Positions 24,082 to 32,846 of a stretch of 64,000 nt of DNA are shown in pieces (position 1 is the stretch's first letter; the number at the start of each line of letters is the position of its first letter). A program made the translations under genes and the position numbers. The notes below the pieces were generated by a model that was given only the letters and a program-made list of their open reading frames with translations, was not told where the DNA came from and made no database searches. Source of the stretch: CAYXDO01 sp964463485 (GTDB taxonomy: Bacteria > Myxococcota > Kuafuiibacteriia > Kuafuiibacteriales > Kuafuiibacteriaceae); NCBI GenBank assembly GCA_964463485.1, contig CAYXDO010000017.1, positions 38,892 to 102,891 on the forward strand, given 5' to 3'.

Positions 24082-25377
24082 ATGTCGAACAAAGACGAAG
24101 ACATCGATAACGCGCTCGAAGGCGTGCCCACCGCCAAGAACAAGAACGAGGACATCTGGGGTCACGAGGGCCGGAGCCGGCCCCACCGCTCGGTCGATCT
24201 GGAAGCACCCATCGAGGGCGAGAGTCACGCGCCGCTGCCCGGCATACGAGCCACCTCGAACGCGGGCGGCTTGCCGGTCAGAACGCCTTCCGCGTTGCGC
24301 GAAGCGCCTCCTGCGGACACCAAGAACAAGAAGCTCGCGATCGGCGGCGGGATCGCCGGGGTCGTCGCGATCGGCGCTTTCTTCGCGTTGACGAGCGGGC
24401 CCAAGAACACCGTCGGCCCCGGAGTCACCGAGGAGCTGGGCATCCTCTCCGTCACCTCCACGCCCCCGGGCGCCGAGGTGTTGGTAGGCGGTCAGGGTAC
24501 GGGCAAAAAGACGCCCACCGAAATCACCGGCGTGCGCAAAGACTCACCGGTCGATGTCACGGTTCGGCTGGCGGGCTACTTGCCCGATCCGCCGGTTTTG
24601 AGCGCGCGCATCCCCCTCGGCTCGAGCCTCGCGGTGGTGGATTTCAAGCTCCAGCCAGCCCGATCGATTCGAGTCAAGACGGAGCCCCCTGGCGCGACCG
24701 TGGAAGCCGACGGGCGCCTCGTGGGCGGCACTACGCCGCTGAATCTCCCGCCCGTCATCATGGGGAAGTCGGTTGAAATCTTCGTGAAACAACCGGGCTT
24801 TCAGCCCGTCAAGACCCGCGTCTTCGCGACCGACACGTCGAGTGTCGTGAGCTTCGTGCTGGCGCCTGCCCGAAACTTGGACCTCGGCTCGGAGCCCGTG
24901 GGCAGCCGCATCCTGATCGACGACGCGGACATGGGTGTGACCCCCCAGAGCGAGCTCGCCGTACCCACCACGAAATTCACACTCAAGGTCGACCGTCCGG
25001 GCTTCGAGCCCTTCGTGCGCAAATTCAAGCCCGGTACGAAGAACGAAAAGCTCGAAATCACTCTGAAGCTCCTTCCACTCTCGAAAATGCCGCTCGCCCC
25101 AGAGGACAAAAAGAGAGTAGCCGAGCTTCAAGGGGAGCTCGCCCGCGCCAAGTTGGATCTAGCCGCCTCGAGAGCCAAGAAGAAGGCCGCCGAGAACAAG
25201 CTCGACTCGGAGCTCAAGAAGAACCGATCCTTCGTCACCGATACGAGCAAGTACCAAGACGTCATCGATCGAGAAGACGCCCGCGCCGAGGAGCTCGAGC
25301 AACGCATCGAGGAGCTGAACACCGAGTGGGAGGCGATGCAGGAAGAGGTCCTGGGCCGAATCGGCGCCGACCACTGA
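24082..25377 (+). CDS. PEGA-repeat membrane protein with C-terminal coiled coil
   Basis: 431 aa. A hydrophilic N-terminus of about 85 residues is followed by one membrane segment (about 88-106, LAIGGGIAGVVAIGAFFAL). Three or four PEGA-type repeats follow: 'ILSVTSTPPGAEVLVGGQGT', 'SIRVKTEPPGATVEADGRLV', 'LDLGSEPVGSRILIDDADMG'. A Lys/Glu-rich coiled coil (about 340-425) ends the protein. PEGA domains are extracytoplasmic beta modules often attached to kinases or S-layer proteins. Here no kinase domain is present, so it may be a partner of a PEGA kinase such as the one at 5632-7392. Orientation (type II, C-out) is inferred. Confidence 0.85.
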   Translation: MSNKDEDIDNALEGVPTAKNKNEDIWGHEGRSRPHRSVDLEAPIEGESHAPLPGIRATSNAGGLPVRTPSALREAPPADTKNKKLAIGGGIAGVVAIGAFFALTSGPKNTVGPGVTEELGILSVTSTPPGAEVLVGGQGTGKKTPTEITGVRKDSPVDVTVRLAGYLPDPPVLSARIPLGSSLAVVDFKLQPARSIRVKTEPPGATVEADGRLVGGTTPLNLPPVIMGKSVEIFVKQPGFQPVKTRVFATDTSSVVSFVLAPARNLDLGSEPVGSRILIDDADMGVTPQSELAVPTTKFTLKVDRPGFEPFVRKFKPGTKNEKLEITLKLLPLSKMPLAPEDKKRVAELQGELARAKLDLAASRAKKKAAENKLDSELKKNRSFVTDTSKYQDVIDREDARAEELEQRIEELNTEWEAMQEEVLGRIGADH

Positions 25378-25399
25378 CCTGCTCGAATCGAGGACCGAC

Positions 25400-25792
25400 T
25401 CATCCTTCTCGAATGGCCTCCAACAACAGGCCGAAAAACTCACTGGGGGACGCCTCCGACGTCTCGAATTTCCAGCCGACGTGAGCGCGACATCGAGCGC
25501 AACACGAGACCGTCCATGAGTAGCCGACGAACCAGGTGAACTCGATCGTTCTTGGTCCTACGAAGATCAGCCCCCACGCCGAAGACACGGTCACGATCCG
25601 CCGCATCTGACCAAACGGGTTTGGGAACACGTGAGTCGGCCCGGCCCCGTGCACTTGAAAAGCCAGGCTCGACCGAGAGATTTCGGAGTCACAAGCTCGG
25701 CACAACAGCGCCCGACCCTCGTCGGTGGTGGACTCGGGAGCTTGGGTGGCTTCGGGCCTAGAGCCGAGCCCAGCGTGCTTCGACGGCTTCAT
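25400..25792 (-). CDS. CULT-domain (cereblon-type) protein
   Basis: 130 aa from ATG 25792, 4 nt after the upstream lipoprotein stop; a longer frame to 25846 overlaps that gene. Almost the whole chain is one CULT domain, the fold that binds thalidomide and uridine in cereblon. Zinc ligands are two CxxC pairs (CRAC and CARC). 'THVFPNPFGQ' matches the conserved CULT hairpin. Three Trp (in FTWFVGYSW and HVGWKF) are spaced 6 and 14 residues apart, as W380/W386/W400 in human cereblon, and the second Trp is 5 residues before the CxxC as in W386/C391. The ligand pocket is therefore predicted intact. Single-domain bacterial homologues exist (for example in Magnetospirillum); their natural ligand is unsettled. 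Confidence 0.88.
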   Translation of the reverse strand: MKPSKHAGLGSRPEATQAPESTTDEGRALLCRACDSEISRSSLAFQVHGAGPTHVFPNPFGQMRRIVTVSSAWGLIFVGPRTIEFTWFVGYSWTVSCCARCRAHVGWKFETSEASPSEFFGLLLEAIREG

Positions 25793-25796
25793 TCGC

Positions 25797-27107
25797 TCAA
25801 TTCGGGAGGGCCATCCGGGCCACGAACGGATCGGAGTCCGAGCCATCGGGCTCCCGCTGCAACAGCACCCAGAGCGATCGGCCCACGAGCCCCGCGTGAA
25901 TGGGAGTTAGGCCGAGAGGCAGCGGTTGACACCAAGGCTCCCCAACGGCCCTCGAGATCGCGAGCCCGGAGAGGCCAACGCCGCTCCCCAGCAACACGAT
26001 CGACGAACCCTCCAACAGGACTCGCCGAACTCCGAAGGGCACGGGTCTCGTCTCCCACGCCTCACCCGTCTCCTTTACGAAGGCTGGACCCGCCGCGGTC
26101 GTCGCAACCAGCATGGACTCATTCATCGCGATCTGCCGGAGACCCGCCAACGGGTCACTCGGCATGATGACCGTCCAGCGCTCCCGGGCGAGAAGATGAA
26201 TCGCCCGCGAGTCACCGAGCAAAGCCACCTGACCGCGCTCGAGGTGTGCGACTTCCTCCGGTCGCTCGGGCGTTGGCAAAGACACAGCGACCGTCGACCC
26301 TACGACCTCGACCAGCCCGCTGTGGGCCGCCGCGAGCACCGACCCATCGCGACCCGCCGAGAGCGACCGGGACGCGCCGGAGAAGGCGATGGGAGGAATG
26401 CCCAACAAAGCTCCATCTGGCCCGAAAACGGCGATGTTCGAGGCGAGCGATCCGCCGAGCTCGACCACGACGCGGCTTCGGCCATCGAACACACTCTCCT
26501 CGGGGTCGGTCGCGAGGGACTCGTCCGGAGGCAACTCCTCCAACTCCTCTCCTTCGAGAAGCGCCAGATAAGTCGGGCCCGTTCGGCTTCCTCCGACGAG
26601 CAACGCTCGTTCGGTACTCACCGGTGTTATCAACGCGTAGGGTCGGCTCGCTCCGCGCGACAACGACAGCGACGCTCGAACTTCGCGACAAAAAGAGGGT
26701 TCGGCGCAGGCAGGGTCTGTCGAGACCAGCTCGGGGAACATTTCCTGCGCCGAGACCTGCGCCAAAGTCATCGAGCCGCTCCCGAAGGGGGGCGAGATGT
26801 AACGTCGCAAGGGAGCAGGCAAGGGATCGCCGGGTCCCGGCGCGACGCATTCGGACACCAGCCGGCCGCTCGTCACCGCGGCCTCGCGCGCGTGAACCAT
26901 GACCACGAGGCGCTGGCCGTCTTCGAAGGTCACCCGAGTGGGTCGGCCGTCCGACACGATAGGCTCACCGACGATCTGACCGCTCCGCTCCAACGCGAGA
27001 ATCGCGGTCTCGCCCTCCGAGATCGGCAACGAGACCAAGTCCGTTCCGTCGCAGCCAGAGAATGCGACCAAGACGAGAAGGAGCTTCGAGTGCCGGAAGG
27101 GATTCAT
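25797..27107 (-). CDS. Putative beta-propeller lipoprotein
   Basis: 436 aa from ATG 27107 (MNPFRHSKLLLVLVAFSGC), which gives a clean lipoprotein signal with lipobox FSGC; a GTG at 27131 adds eight residues and is less likely. The mature part has a small Cys pair region ('STDPACAEPSFCREV') and repeated beta-rich units ('RALLVGGSRTGPTYLALLEG', 'SVLAAAHSGLVEVVGSTVAV', 'SMLVATTAAGPAFV') suggesting a propeller. Family not recognised. It lies 30 nt downstream of the fibrinogen-like lipoprotein and 4 nt upstream of the CULT gene, in one apparent operon. Confidence 0.75.
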   Translation of the reverse strand: MNPFRHSKLLLVLVAFSGCDGTDLVSLPISEGETAILALERSGQIVGEPIVSDGRPTRVTFEDGQRLVVMVHAREAAVTSGRLVSECVAPGPGDPLPAPLRRYISPPFGSGSMTLAQVSAQEMFPELVSTDPACAEPSFCREVRASLSLSRGASRPYALITPVSTERALLVGGSRTGPTYLALLEGEELEELPPDESLATDPEESVFDGRSRVVVELGGSLASNIAVFGPDGALLGIPPIAFSGASRSLSAGRDGSVLAAAHSGLVEVVGSTVAVSLPTPERPEEVAHLERGQVALLGDSRAIHLLARERWTVIMPSDPLAGLRQIAMNESMLVATTAAGPAFVKETGEAWETRPVPFGVRRVLLEGSSIVLLGSGVGLSGLAISRAVGEPWCQPLPLGLTPIHAGLVGRSLWVLLQREPDGSDSDPFVARMALPN

Positions 27108-27137
27108 GCCCGCACGCGGGCACGATAACACTTTCGC

Positions 27138-28328
27138 TCAGCGAACGAAAACCAAGAGGGCGTCGGCACGCGCGAATTGCGACGAGTTTGCCAGCGCGTG
27201 GGTCGGGCCCTCGGCGTAGAGAATGTCGTTCGGATGGGCCGATCTCTCCCACGAACAGAAGTCACCCGACGAAATCAGCAACCAACCCCTGTCCGCAGGG
27301 CAGCCTCCCCAATTACGATTGATGTAGAACCGGCGGTCTGGGTCGTTGCCGCGAATCGAAAAGAACCGCCCGCTGGACGAACCCTGCCAGCTCGCCGCCG
27401 TGGGGAGGTCGGTCCAACTGGAGGCCGTCCAGCGCTCCGGAGCGAACCAACTCAGCGACGTCGAACCCTCCCCATCGAAGTGCATGAAACGCACCGCCGT
27501 CGTGCCCGTCACGACCTCGACACGAGCTTCGGACACGATACGCCAGTACTCGGCGATGATCGGACTGACGTAATCCATCGAATCCGCGCCTCGATCGAGC
27601 AGCTCGATGGCGCGCGTCCCGGTCGCCGCGCCTGTCCACGCCGCGTGAGTATCGCCGAACACCGAGGCCGACTTCTTGAAAATCAGCGTCCAGCCCCCGC
27701 CATCCGTAGTCATGTCGCAAAAAGCCGAGAAGCTGGTGCTCGCGGTCCGACTTCGACCCGGGTCGATGAGGTACACACCATCAGTGGAGGTGGGCGCCAT
27801 CGCGAGGATCTCTCGGCAGCTCTCCGGCAGCCGCGTGCACGAACCTTGGAAGCAACCGCCGCACGCCGAAGCACCACAGCCGTCGCAGGTCACGCCGTCC
27901 GCTCCGGGCCCATCGCAAGTCGCCGCGCAGCACGGATCGACGCCGAAGTCGCAGGCTTCGAACAGAGACTCCACGACGCCATTCCCGCAGACCGCCGTGT
28001 CGCGGCAGTCCGCCGAGCAACCGTTCAAGTCATCCATCCGATTGCCATCGTCACAATCCTCGCCGGGGTCGACGGCGCCGTCCCCGCACAGGTCCGCGCC
28101 CGAGTCCCCCGAGTCGAGCTCTCCGGCGTCCGAAGACGCGTCCTCGGCCGCGTCCGGCGCCAAGCCTCGGTCTTCCGGACCGACCTCCGCTTCGCTCGCG
28201 TCACGCGACTCATCCGCGTCGAACCTCGGTGAGGCATCTGCGAGCACGGTCGCATCGATGATCGAGGTGTCTTCGGAGCACGCGGAGAGTATCAGGAACG
28301 CCGCGGAGGTGAGTCGCAGACCGCGCAT
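27138..28328 (-). CDS. Lipoprotein with Cys-rich repeats and fibrinogen-like C-terminal domain
   Basis: 396 aa from ATG 28328 (MRGLRLTSAAFLILSAC, lipobox LSAC). A longer frame to 28637 only re-reads the upstream IscA-type gene. An Asp/Ala/Ser-rich linker is followed by two DUF4215-like Cys repeats ('CGDGAVDPGEDCDDGN', 'CGNGVVESLFEACD') and a Cys-dense knot. The C-terminal 230 residues resemble a fibrinogen-related domain: 'CREILAMAPTSTDGVYLIDP', 'FCDMTTDGGGWTLIFKK' (the FCDM..GGGWT hallmark) and a 'GNDPDRRFYINRNWGG' segment. Such domains bind acetylated sugars or proteins in animals; in Myxococcota they occur on secreted lipoproteins. It starts 2 nt after the IscA/ErpA-type stop. Confidence 0.82.
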   Translation of the reverse strand: MRGLRLTSAAFLILSACSEDTSIIDATVLADASPRFDADESRDASEAEVGPEDRGLAPDAAEDASSDAGELDSGDSGADLCGDGAVDPGEDCDDGNRMDDLNGCSADCRDTAVCGNGVVESLFEACDFGVDPCCAATCDGPGADGVTCDGCGASACGGCFQGSCTRLPESCREILAMAPTSTDGVYLIDPGRSRTASTSFSAFCDMTTDGGGWTLIFKKSASVFGDTHAAWTGAATGTRAIELLDRGADSMDYVSPIIAEYWRIVSEARVEVVTGTTAVRFMHFDGEGSTSLSWFAPERWTASSWTDLPTAASWQGSSSGRFFSIRGNDPDRRFYINRNWGGCPADRGWLLISSGDFCSWERSAHPNDILYAEGPTHALANSSQFARADALLVFVR

Positions 28329-28330
28329 GT

Positions 28331-28711
28331 TCACGCGGAGAAGCTGGACCCGCAGCTGCACGTAGACTTCGCCTGCGGATTCACGATCTTGAACCCCGAC
28401 TCCATGAGTCCGGCCTTGTAGTCGAAGAGAGTTCCCTGCAGGAAGAGAATACTCTTGCCGTCGACGACCAAACGCAACCCGTCCGGTCCCTCGACCACGA
28501 CGTCGCCCGCCTTGTCGGTAGTCTCCGGCTTGAGCACGTATTCGAGCCCGCTGCAGCCTCCCCCGCGCACGCCTAGCCTCAACGTGTTGCTTTCCTTGGC
28601 GCCGTTCTGATCCAAAAACTTGCGGATCGCCGGCCACGCAGCGTGTGTCACCCGCAACGTTCCGTCGCCCGAAGCGGCCATGGGCTGATCGATGATCGCA
28701 AGCCTGCTCAT
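28331..28711 (-). CDS. A-type Fe-S carrier protein (IscA/ErpA/SufA family)
   Basis: 126 aa. Delivers [2Fe-2S]/[4Fe-4S] clusters to apoproteins. The three conserved cysteines are present in 'GGGCSGLEYVL' and the C-terminal CSCGSSF. Upstream, 'VTHAAWPAIRKFLDQNG' is the standard helix and 'FDYKAGLMESGFKIVNP' the strand before the CxC. Subtype (IscA, ErpA or SufA) cannot be decided by eye. It follows the cysteine desulfurase gene by about 43 nt, giving a compact desulfurase-carrier pair without IscU or ferredoxin. Confidence 0.92.
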   Translation of the reverse strand: MSRLAIIDQPMAASGDGTLRVTHAAWPAIRKFLDQNGAKESNTLRLGVRGGGCSGLEYVLKPETTDKAGDVVVEGPDGLRLVVDGKSILFLQGTLFDYKAGLMESGFKIVNPQAKSTCSCGSSFSA

Positions 28712-28754
28712 GCTCCTAAGAATAATCGTGCGGCACCGAAAATCGAGTTGAATA

Positions 28755-30029
28755 TCACTGGGCTCTCAGTCGGCGAACGCTTTGCGCCACTGCGCCAATG
28801 GCAGCGTCGATCTCCTCGGACGTCGTGGTTCGGCCCAGCCCAAACCGTACCGACCCGTGAGCCAACTCGTCGGAGACGCCCAGCGCCCGCAAGACGTGGG
28901 ATGGCTCTTGGGTCGCGGACGTGCAGGCCGATCCCGAGGACAAGGCGAGGTCCCTGAGGGAAAGAATCAGTGCCTCGCCCTCCACATTTTCGAATGAAAC
29001 GCTGAGATTGTTCGGCAAACGCCCCATCAGGCGCCCGTGTACCACGACGCCCGCGAGACTTGACAATAACCCCTCGAGAAGCTGATCGCGCAGACCCGCG
29101 AGCCGCCGCGACTCCGCCTCCAGCTCGCTCGAGGCGATCCGAGCGGCCTCCCCAAACCCGACGATGCCCGCCACGTTGAGCGTCCCGCTCCGAAGCCCGC
29201 GCTCGTGCCCTCCGCCGAGGATGATCGGCGCGATCGACACTCTCGGACTCCTACGCCGCACGTAGAGCGCGCCCACACCCTTCGGCCCGTAAAGCTTGTG
29301 CGCGGACAGGGACAACAGGTCGATGCCCTCGGCGTCCACGTCGATGGGCACTCGACCCGCCGCTTGGGCCGCGTCGACGTGCAACAGCGCGCCGGTCGGG
29401 CGAGTGATCGTGCTGAGCTCTGCCGGCGGATTGATCACGCCGATCTCGTTGTTCGCGAACATCGCGGACACCAACACCGTTCGAGCCCCTACCGACGCCT
29501 TCAGCGAATCCAGGTCGAACGAACCGTCCGGCCTGACGGCCAACACGTCGACGACATACCCATCCGAGCGCAGCGCCTTCATGGGATCGAGCACGGACTT
29601 GTGCTCGGTGGTCATCGTCACGAAGTGATCGCGCCTCCGCGCTTCTAGCTCCTCGGCGTCTTGCGACAAATGGACTTCGAGCCTCTCGGGCACCTTGAAG
29701 GTCCCGCCCGCCTTGGCCGCCGCGATGACCGCCAGGTCGGCGGAAGACAGAGCGTACGCTCGTGCCGCGCCGAAGATCGCCAGGTTGTTCGACTCCGTGG
29801 CGCCAGAGGTAAAAATGATCTCACTCGGCCGAGCACTCACCAAGGCCGCGACTTGCTCCCGCGCCTTCTCTACCGCCTCCTCGGCAACCCACCCGAGCCG
29901 ATGAGTCTTCGAAGCCGCGTTGCCGAAGTGAATCGTCAGATAGGGTTGCATCGCCTCGAGCACTCGCGGATCGATGGGGGTCGTCGCGTGATGGTCCAGG
30001 TAGATCACTCCTCGAGCTTCGAGGCTCAT
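28755..30029 (-). CDS. Cysteine desulfurase (IscS/NifS family)
   Basis: 424 aa, slightly long for the family. PLP enzyme that releases sulfur from cysteine for Fe-S and thio-cofactor synthesis. N-terminal 'IYLDHHATTPIDP', 'TSGATESNNLAIFG', 'HVDAAQAAGRVPIDV', and the PLP lysine in 'SLSAHKLYGPKGVGALYVRR' are all present. The catalytic-Cys loop is 'SSGSACTSATQEPSHVLRAL'. About 35-45 extra residues ('ALSSADLAVIAAAKAGGTF' and following) sit between the ATESNN motif and the 'TTEHKS' motif, an unusual insertion. Upstream gene ends 33 nt before its ATG. Confidence 0.93.
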   Translation of the reverse strand: MSLEARGVIYLDHHATTPIDPRVLEAMQPYLTIHFGNAASKTHRLGWVAEEAVEKAREQVAALVSARPSEIIFTSGATESNNLAIFGAARAYALSSADLAVIAAAKAGGTFKVPERLEVHLSQDAEELEARRRDHFVTMTTEHKSVLDPMKALRSDGYVVDVLAVRPDGSFDLDSLKASVGARTVLVSAMFANNEIGVINPPAELSTITRPTGALLHVDAAQAAGRVPIDVDAEGIDLLSLSAHKLYGPKGVGALYVRRRSPRVSIAPIILGGGHERGLRSGTLNVAGIVGFGEAARIASSELEAESRRLAGLRDQLLEGLLSSLAGVVVHGRLMGRLPNNLSVSFENVEGEALILSLRDLALSSGSACTSATQEPSHVLRALGVSDELAHGSVRFGLGRTTTSEEIDAAIGAVAQSVRRLRAQ

Positions 30030-30062
30030 CCGCGGCCCGTCAACCGACTCACCTGAAAAAGC

Positions 30063-32657
30063 TCAAGGCTGCGGCACGAGGCCAAACAGCCTGCCGTAGG
30101 CCGTTCCGACGATCACACTTCCGTCCAGCAAGCTCACCGCTGCCGCGGGCGAGCTCGAGAATCGAACCAGGCGTGTCTCCGAGTCCGGTCGGTCGAACAG
30201 CCCTTTTGGAGCCGTCGTCTGCGCGCAGAGCACACCCAAGCTCCCAGCGCCTCCGATCAGGTCGACGACATCGCCTGGGTTCTGACCCATCGAGCGCTGA
30301 GTCGGATACGACTCGAAGGCCGGGTGCATCGAGACAGAGACGGTAGGACCAGTGGCTTTCAATGACATGACGAACGGGAGGTCCCGAGAACGAATTCGGT
30401 GCTCGCGCGCGCCTATGGCTATCCATCCGGGATTCAGCACTCTCACCGTCGTGAAGGAGGCCTGATCCTCGGGCTTGGCGCCCAGAATCGAGAGAGGGAA
30501 CGTCAACCGCCGGGCCGGTCCGCGGACGGGGACGCGCGCCACGACCGCCCCACAACCCACCAGATATGCGATCCCATGATTTGCGTCGATGTGGGCCCAC
30601 GTGCGTCGGCCCATGTCAGGGACGGCAAACCGGCTATCACACTCGGCGGGAGGCTCCGGCTCCGGCTCGACCTCTGTCGTCGCTGGATCGTCCCAATCGA
30701 TGGAGACTTGCTCGGACTGCTCACCTTCGATGCGGAGCAGGGTCCACTTGTCGGCGACGGCGTAGAGGACACCCGGCACGATCTCGGTGAGGGCGAGGAC
30801 TCGCCCGACACCCTCCGGCAGCGCCACCTCGCGGTGGTGCATGGGTTCGTCGAGTGATACTCGCCGCAAGAAGCCGCGAAATTGCGGATCGAACCCGCCG
30901 ATCACCAACTCATTCCTGGCTGTGTCCCAGCTCGACGTAGTCACCCGGTCGGACGGCGGAAATGACAGAGTCTCTCGCCGAACACCGAGCTCGGGTTTGG
31001 AAACCCGGACCAGCTCGATCGGAGGAGTCGGCGTGAAGAGGACTTCGTCCGGAGCCTCCGCGCCGGTCTGGATCGTGTACGATGGCGTCGACGGGGCTCC
31101 GAAGAGTCGTTCCGAAGACCCGTCAGGGCCGACTCGGTGCGTCGTTTGACTGGGCTCGGTCGCGAGGACCCAGCCGCCGTGGCCCTCCAGACTCACAAAG
31201 GCGGTGGACTCGAGGCCCGGAGTCGATGGGGACGGGCCAAGATCCTCCACGCGACCGGCCTCGTCGAGGCGAAGCAGAGTGCGACAAGGCGCCTCCTCCG
31301 ACCCCCAACACCACGCGTTGGCCCAAAGGAAGAGGTGGCCTGGATCCGTTGGAGCTTCCGCGAATCCCGAGCAGAGACCTTCGAACGCGTGCGCGACCTC
31401 GAACTCACCCACGCCCTGGACCCCGATCGTTGCGGTGACAACCCATGCCGTGGAGCCATGACTCATGCAGGCCCACACCCGGTCTCCGAGCAAGCGCGGC
31501 TGGATCGAGCCGCCGATGGAGCTCCGCGTTGGCGCTTCGCCGGGACCCTGCCACGTATCCAAAAAGACGCTGACGCGCTGCAACCCATCGCCTCGCGCCA
31601 CCGGACCGGCAAAGCCGTCGCCCGTAGCGTCCATCGCCAACGAAACACCAGATGGGTGCGATACGCCGAGCGAAGCTTCCTGGGCCGGGAGCGGTAGCTG
31701 CCGTCCATCGCCCAGGAATCGACAGTCGAGGAGAGTCTCGTTGACGTCGCAGACGGCGGCGCCCATCTCCGGAGACAGAATCGCACCTCGATCGTACCCA
31801 GCGCGCCCGAGCAGCAACAACTTTCCGGCCGGGCCGGGCCGGAGCTTGATCACTCGGAGCTCGTCGTCTGCGAGCGGGTCCAACAGATGAAGCTCTTCGA
31901 AGCCGAGATCGCTCCGAAACCTGAAAAACGCGGTGTATCCCGGCTTCGAACGATCCCAACTGGCGACCAAAAAATCGTCACCCCAGGGCAACGCGCTCAC
32001 CACAGGGCCGCGAAAGGGGAGATCCGTTCTCACGACCCTCTCGCCCGAAGTCTCGAACCACGCCGCCACCGACTCATGCAGGAAGAGCACGTCGCCGCTC
32101 GGCGACAACTCGACGACGTCGGGAACGATCGCGTCCAAGAGGTCTCCCGAGGCGGGGATCAGCGGCCGAAGCTGCAAGGGCCGACGGTCAGGCGCTTCGT
32201 CCGAGCTCGTGCAGGAACCTTGGGCGCGAAGCAAGATTTCGGTGCGCGTGAGTACGAGCCATTCGGGACTCACGGGCTCTCCGTCGACGAGGGCAGGGAC
32301 CATCTCCGGAATCGGACAAGCGTCTCCTGGAAACAGCACCTGAGGTCCGACGCGGGCCGGCGCCGCGCAGTAGCCGCATTCGTCCCCGGACGCCGGCTGC
32401 CGAGCCATGCGGGTTCCTAGAGTCCGAAGGTCGATCGGTCGACCCAGCGGGTCCAGGAAAGACTCGGGGTCGAGCAAGAAAGAGACCGCGTGGTGCCCAC
32501 CGGGAACGAACGCCGCTCGCTCGAAGGAGGCCTCGAGCACGTGCCCCTGAGCGTCGACCACGGCGCTCAGCACGACGACCTCAGCTCCGTCCACGCCGAT
32601 GACGTCGGAGCAGCCGAGCGTCCAGAGGACCATGAGGCAGCTGGCTGGTAAGCGCAC
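30063..32657 (-). CDS. Large putative lipoprotein, propeller-like
   Basis: 864 aa from GTG 32657 (VRLPASCLMVLWTLGC, lipobox TLGC); a longer frame to 32819 adds a non-signal tail. N-terminal 'DVIGVDGAEVVVLSAVVDAQG' begins a beta-rich region. A Cys cluster ('DECGYCAAPARVG'...'CTSSDEAPD') lies at about 115-190. After that come many strand-turn-strand units separated by acidic loops, compatible with one or two beta-propellers. Family not recognised; its build resembles the two other large lipoproteins at 10253-11941 and 25797-27107. It is the first gene of the minus-strand string containing the desulfurase and CULT genes. Confidence 0.72.
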   Translation of the reverse strand: MRLPASCLMVLWTLGCSDVIGVDGAEVVVLSAVVDAQGHVLEASFERAAFVPGGHHAVSFLLDPESFLDPLGRPIDLRTLGTRMARQPASGDECGYCAAPARVGPQVLFPGDACPIPEMVPALVDGEPVSPEWLVLTRTEILLRAQGSCTSSDEAPDRRPLQLRPLIPASGDLLDAIVPDVVELSPSGDVLFLHESVAAWFETSGERVVRTDLPFRGPVVSALPWGDDFLVASWDRSKPGYTAFFRFRSDLGFEELHLLDPLADDELRVIKLRPGPAGKLLLLGRAGYDRGAILSPEMGAAVCDVNETLLDCRFLGDGRQLPLPAQEASLGVSHPSGVSLAMDATGDGFAGPVARGDGLQRVSVFLDTWQGPGEAPTRSSIGGSIQPRLLGDRVWACMSHGSTAWVVTATIGVQGVGEFEVAHAFEGLCSGFAEAPTDPGHLFLWANAWCWGSEEAPCRTLLRLDEAGRVEDLGPSPSTPGLESTAFVSLEGHGGWVLATEPSQTTHRVGPDGSSERLFGAPSTPSYTIQTGAEAPDEVLFTPTPPIELVRVSKPELGVRRETLSFPPSDRVTTSSWDTARNELVIGGFDPQFRGFLRRVSLDEPMHHREVALPEGVGRVLALTEIVPGVLYAVADKWTLLRIEGEQSEQVSIDWDDPATTEVEPEPEPPAECDSRFAVPDMGRRTWAHIDANHGIAYLVGCGAVVARVPVRGPARRLTFPLSILGAKPEDQASFTTVRVLNPGWIAIGAREHRIRSRDLPFVMSLKATGPTVSVSMHPAFESYPTQRSMGQNPGDVVDLIGGAGSLGVLCAQTTAPKGLFDRPDSETRLVRFSSSPAAAVSLLDGSVIVGTAYGRLFGLVPQP

Positions 32658-32846
32658 CCAATCCGGGATGGTACCAGATCGGAGATCGAAGAGGATTGAG
32701 CCACTCCGGCCCATGCGGACCGCGGCGCTGAGTTGAAGTAAGTCGCCCGCGTTGCTCCGTTGGTCATGACGAAACGCCGCGTTGGTTGGAGCCAACAGGG
32801 CGATTCGACCCAACGGCAAAGATCTGAACCGCGGCGACGACCCAAC

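Noticed and set aside
28329..28637. N-terminal extension of the fibrinogen-like lipoprotein
   Set aside because: Re-reads the IscA/ErpA-type gene in another frame and would bury the signal peptide.
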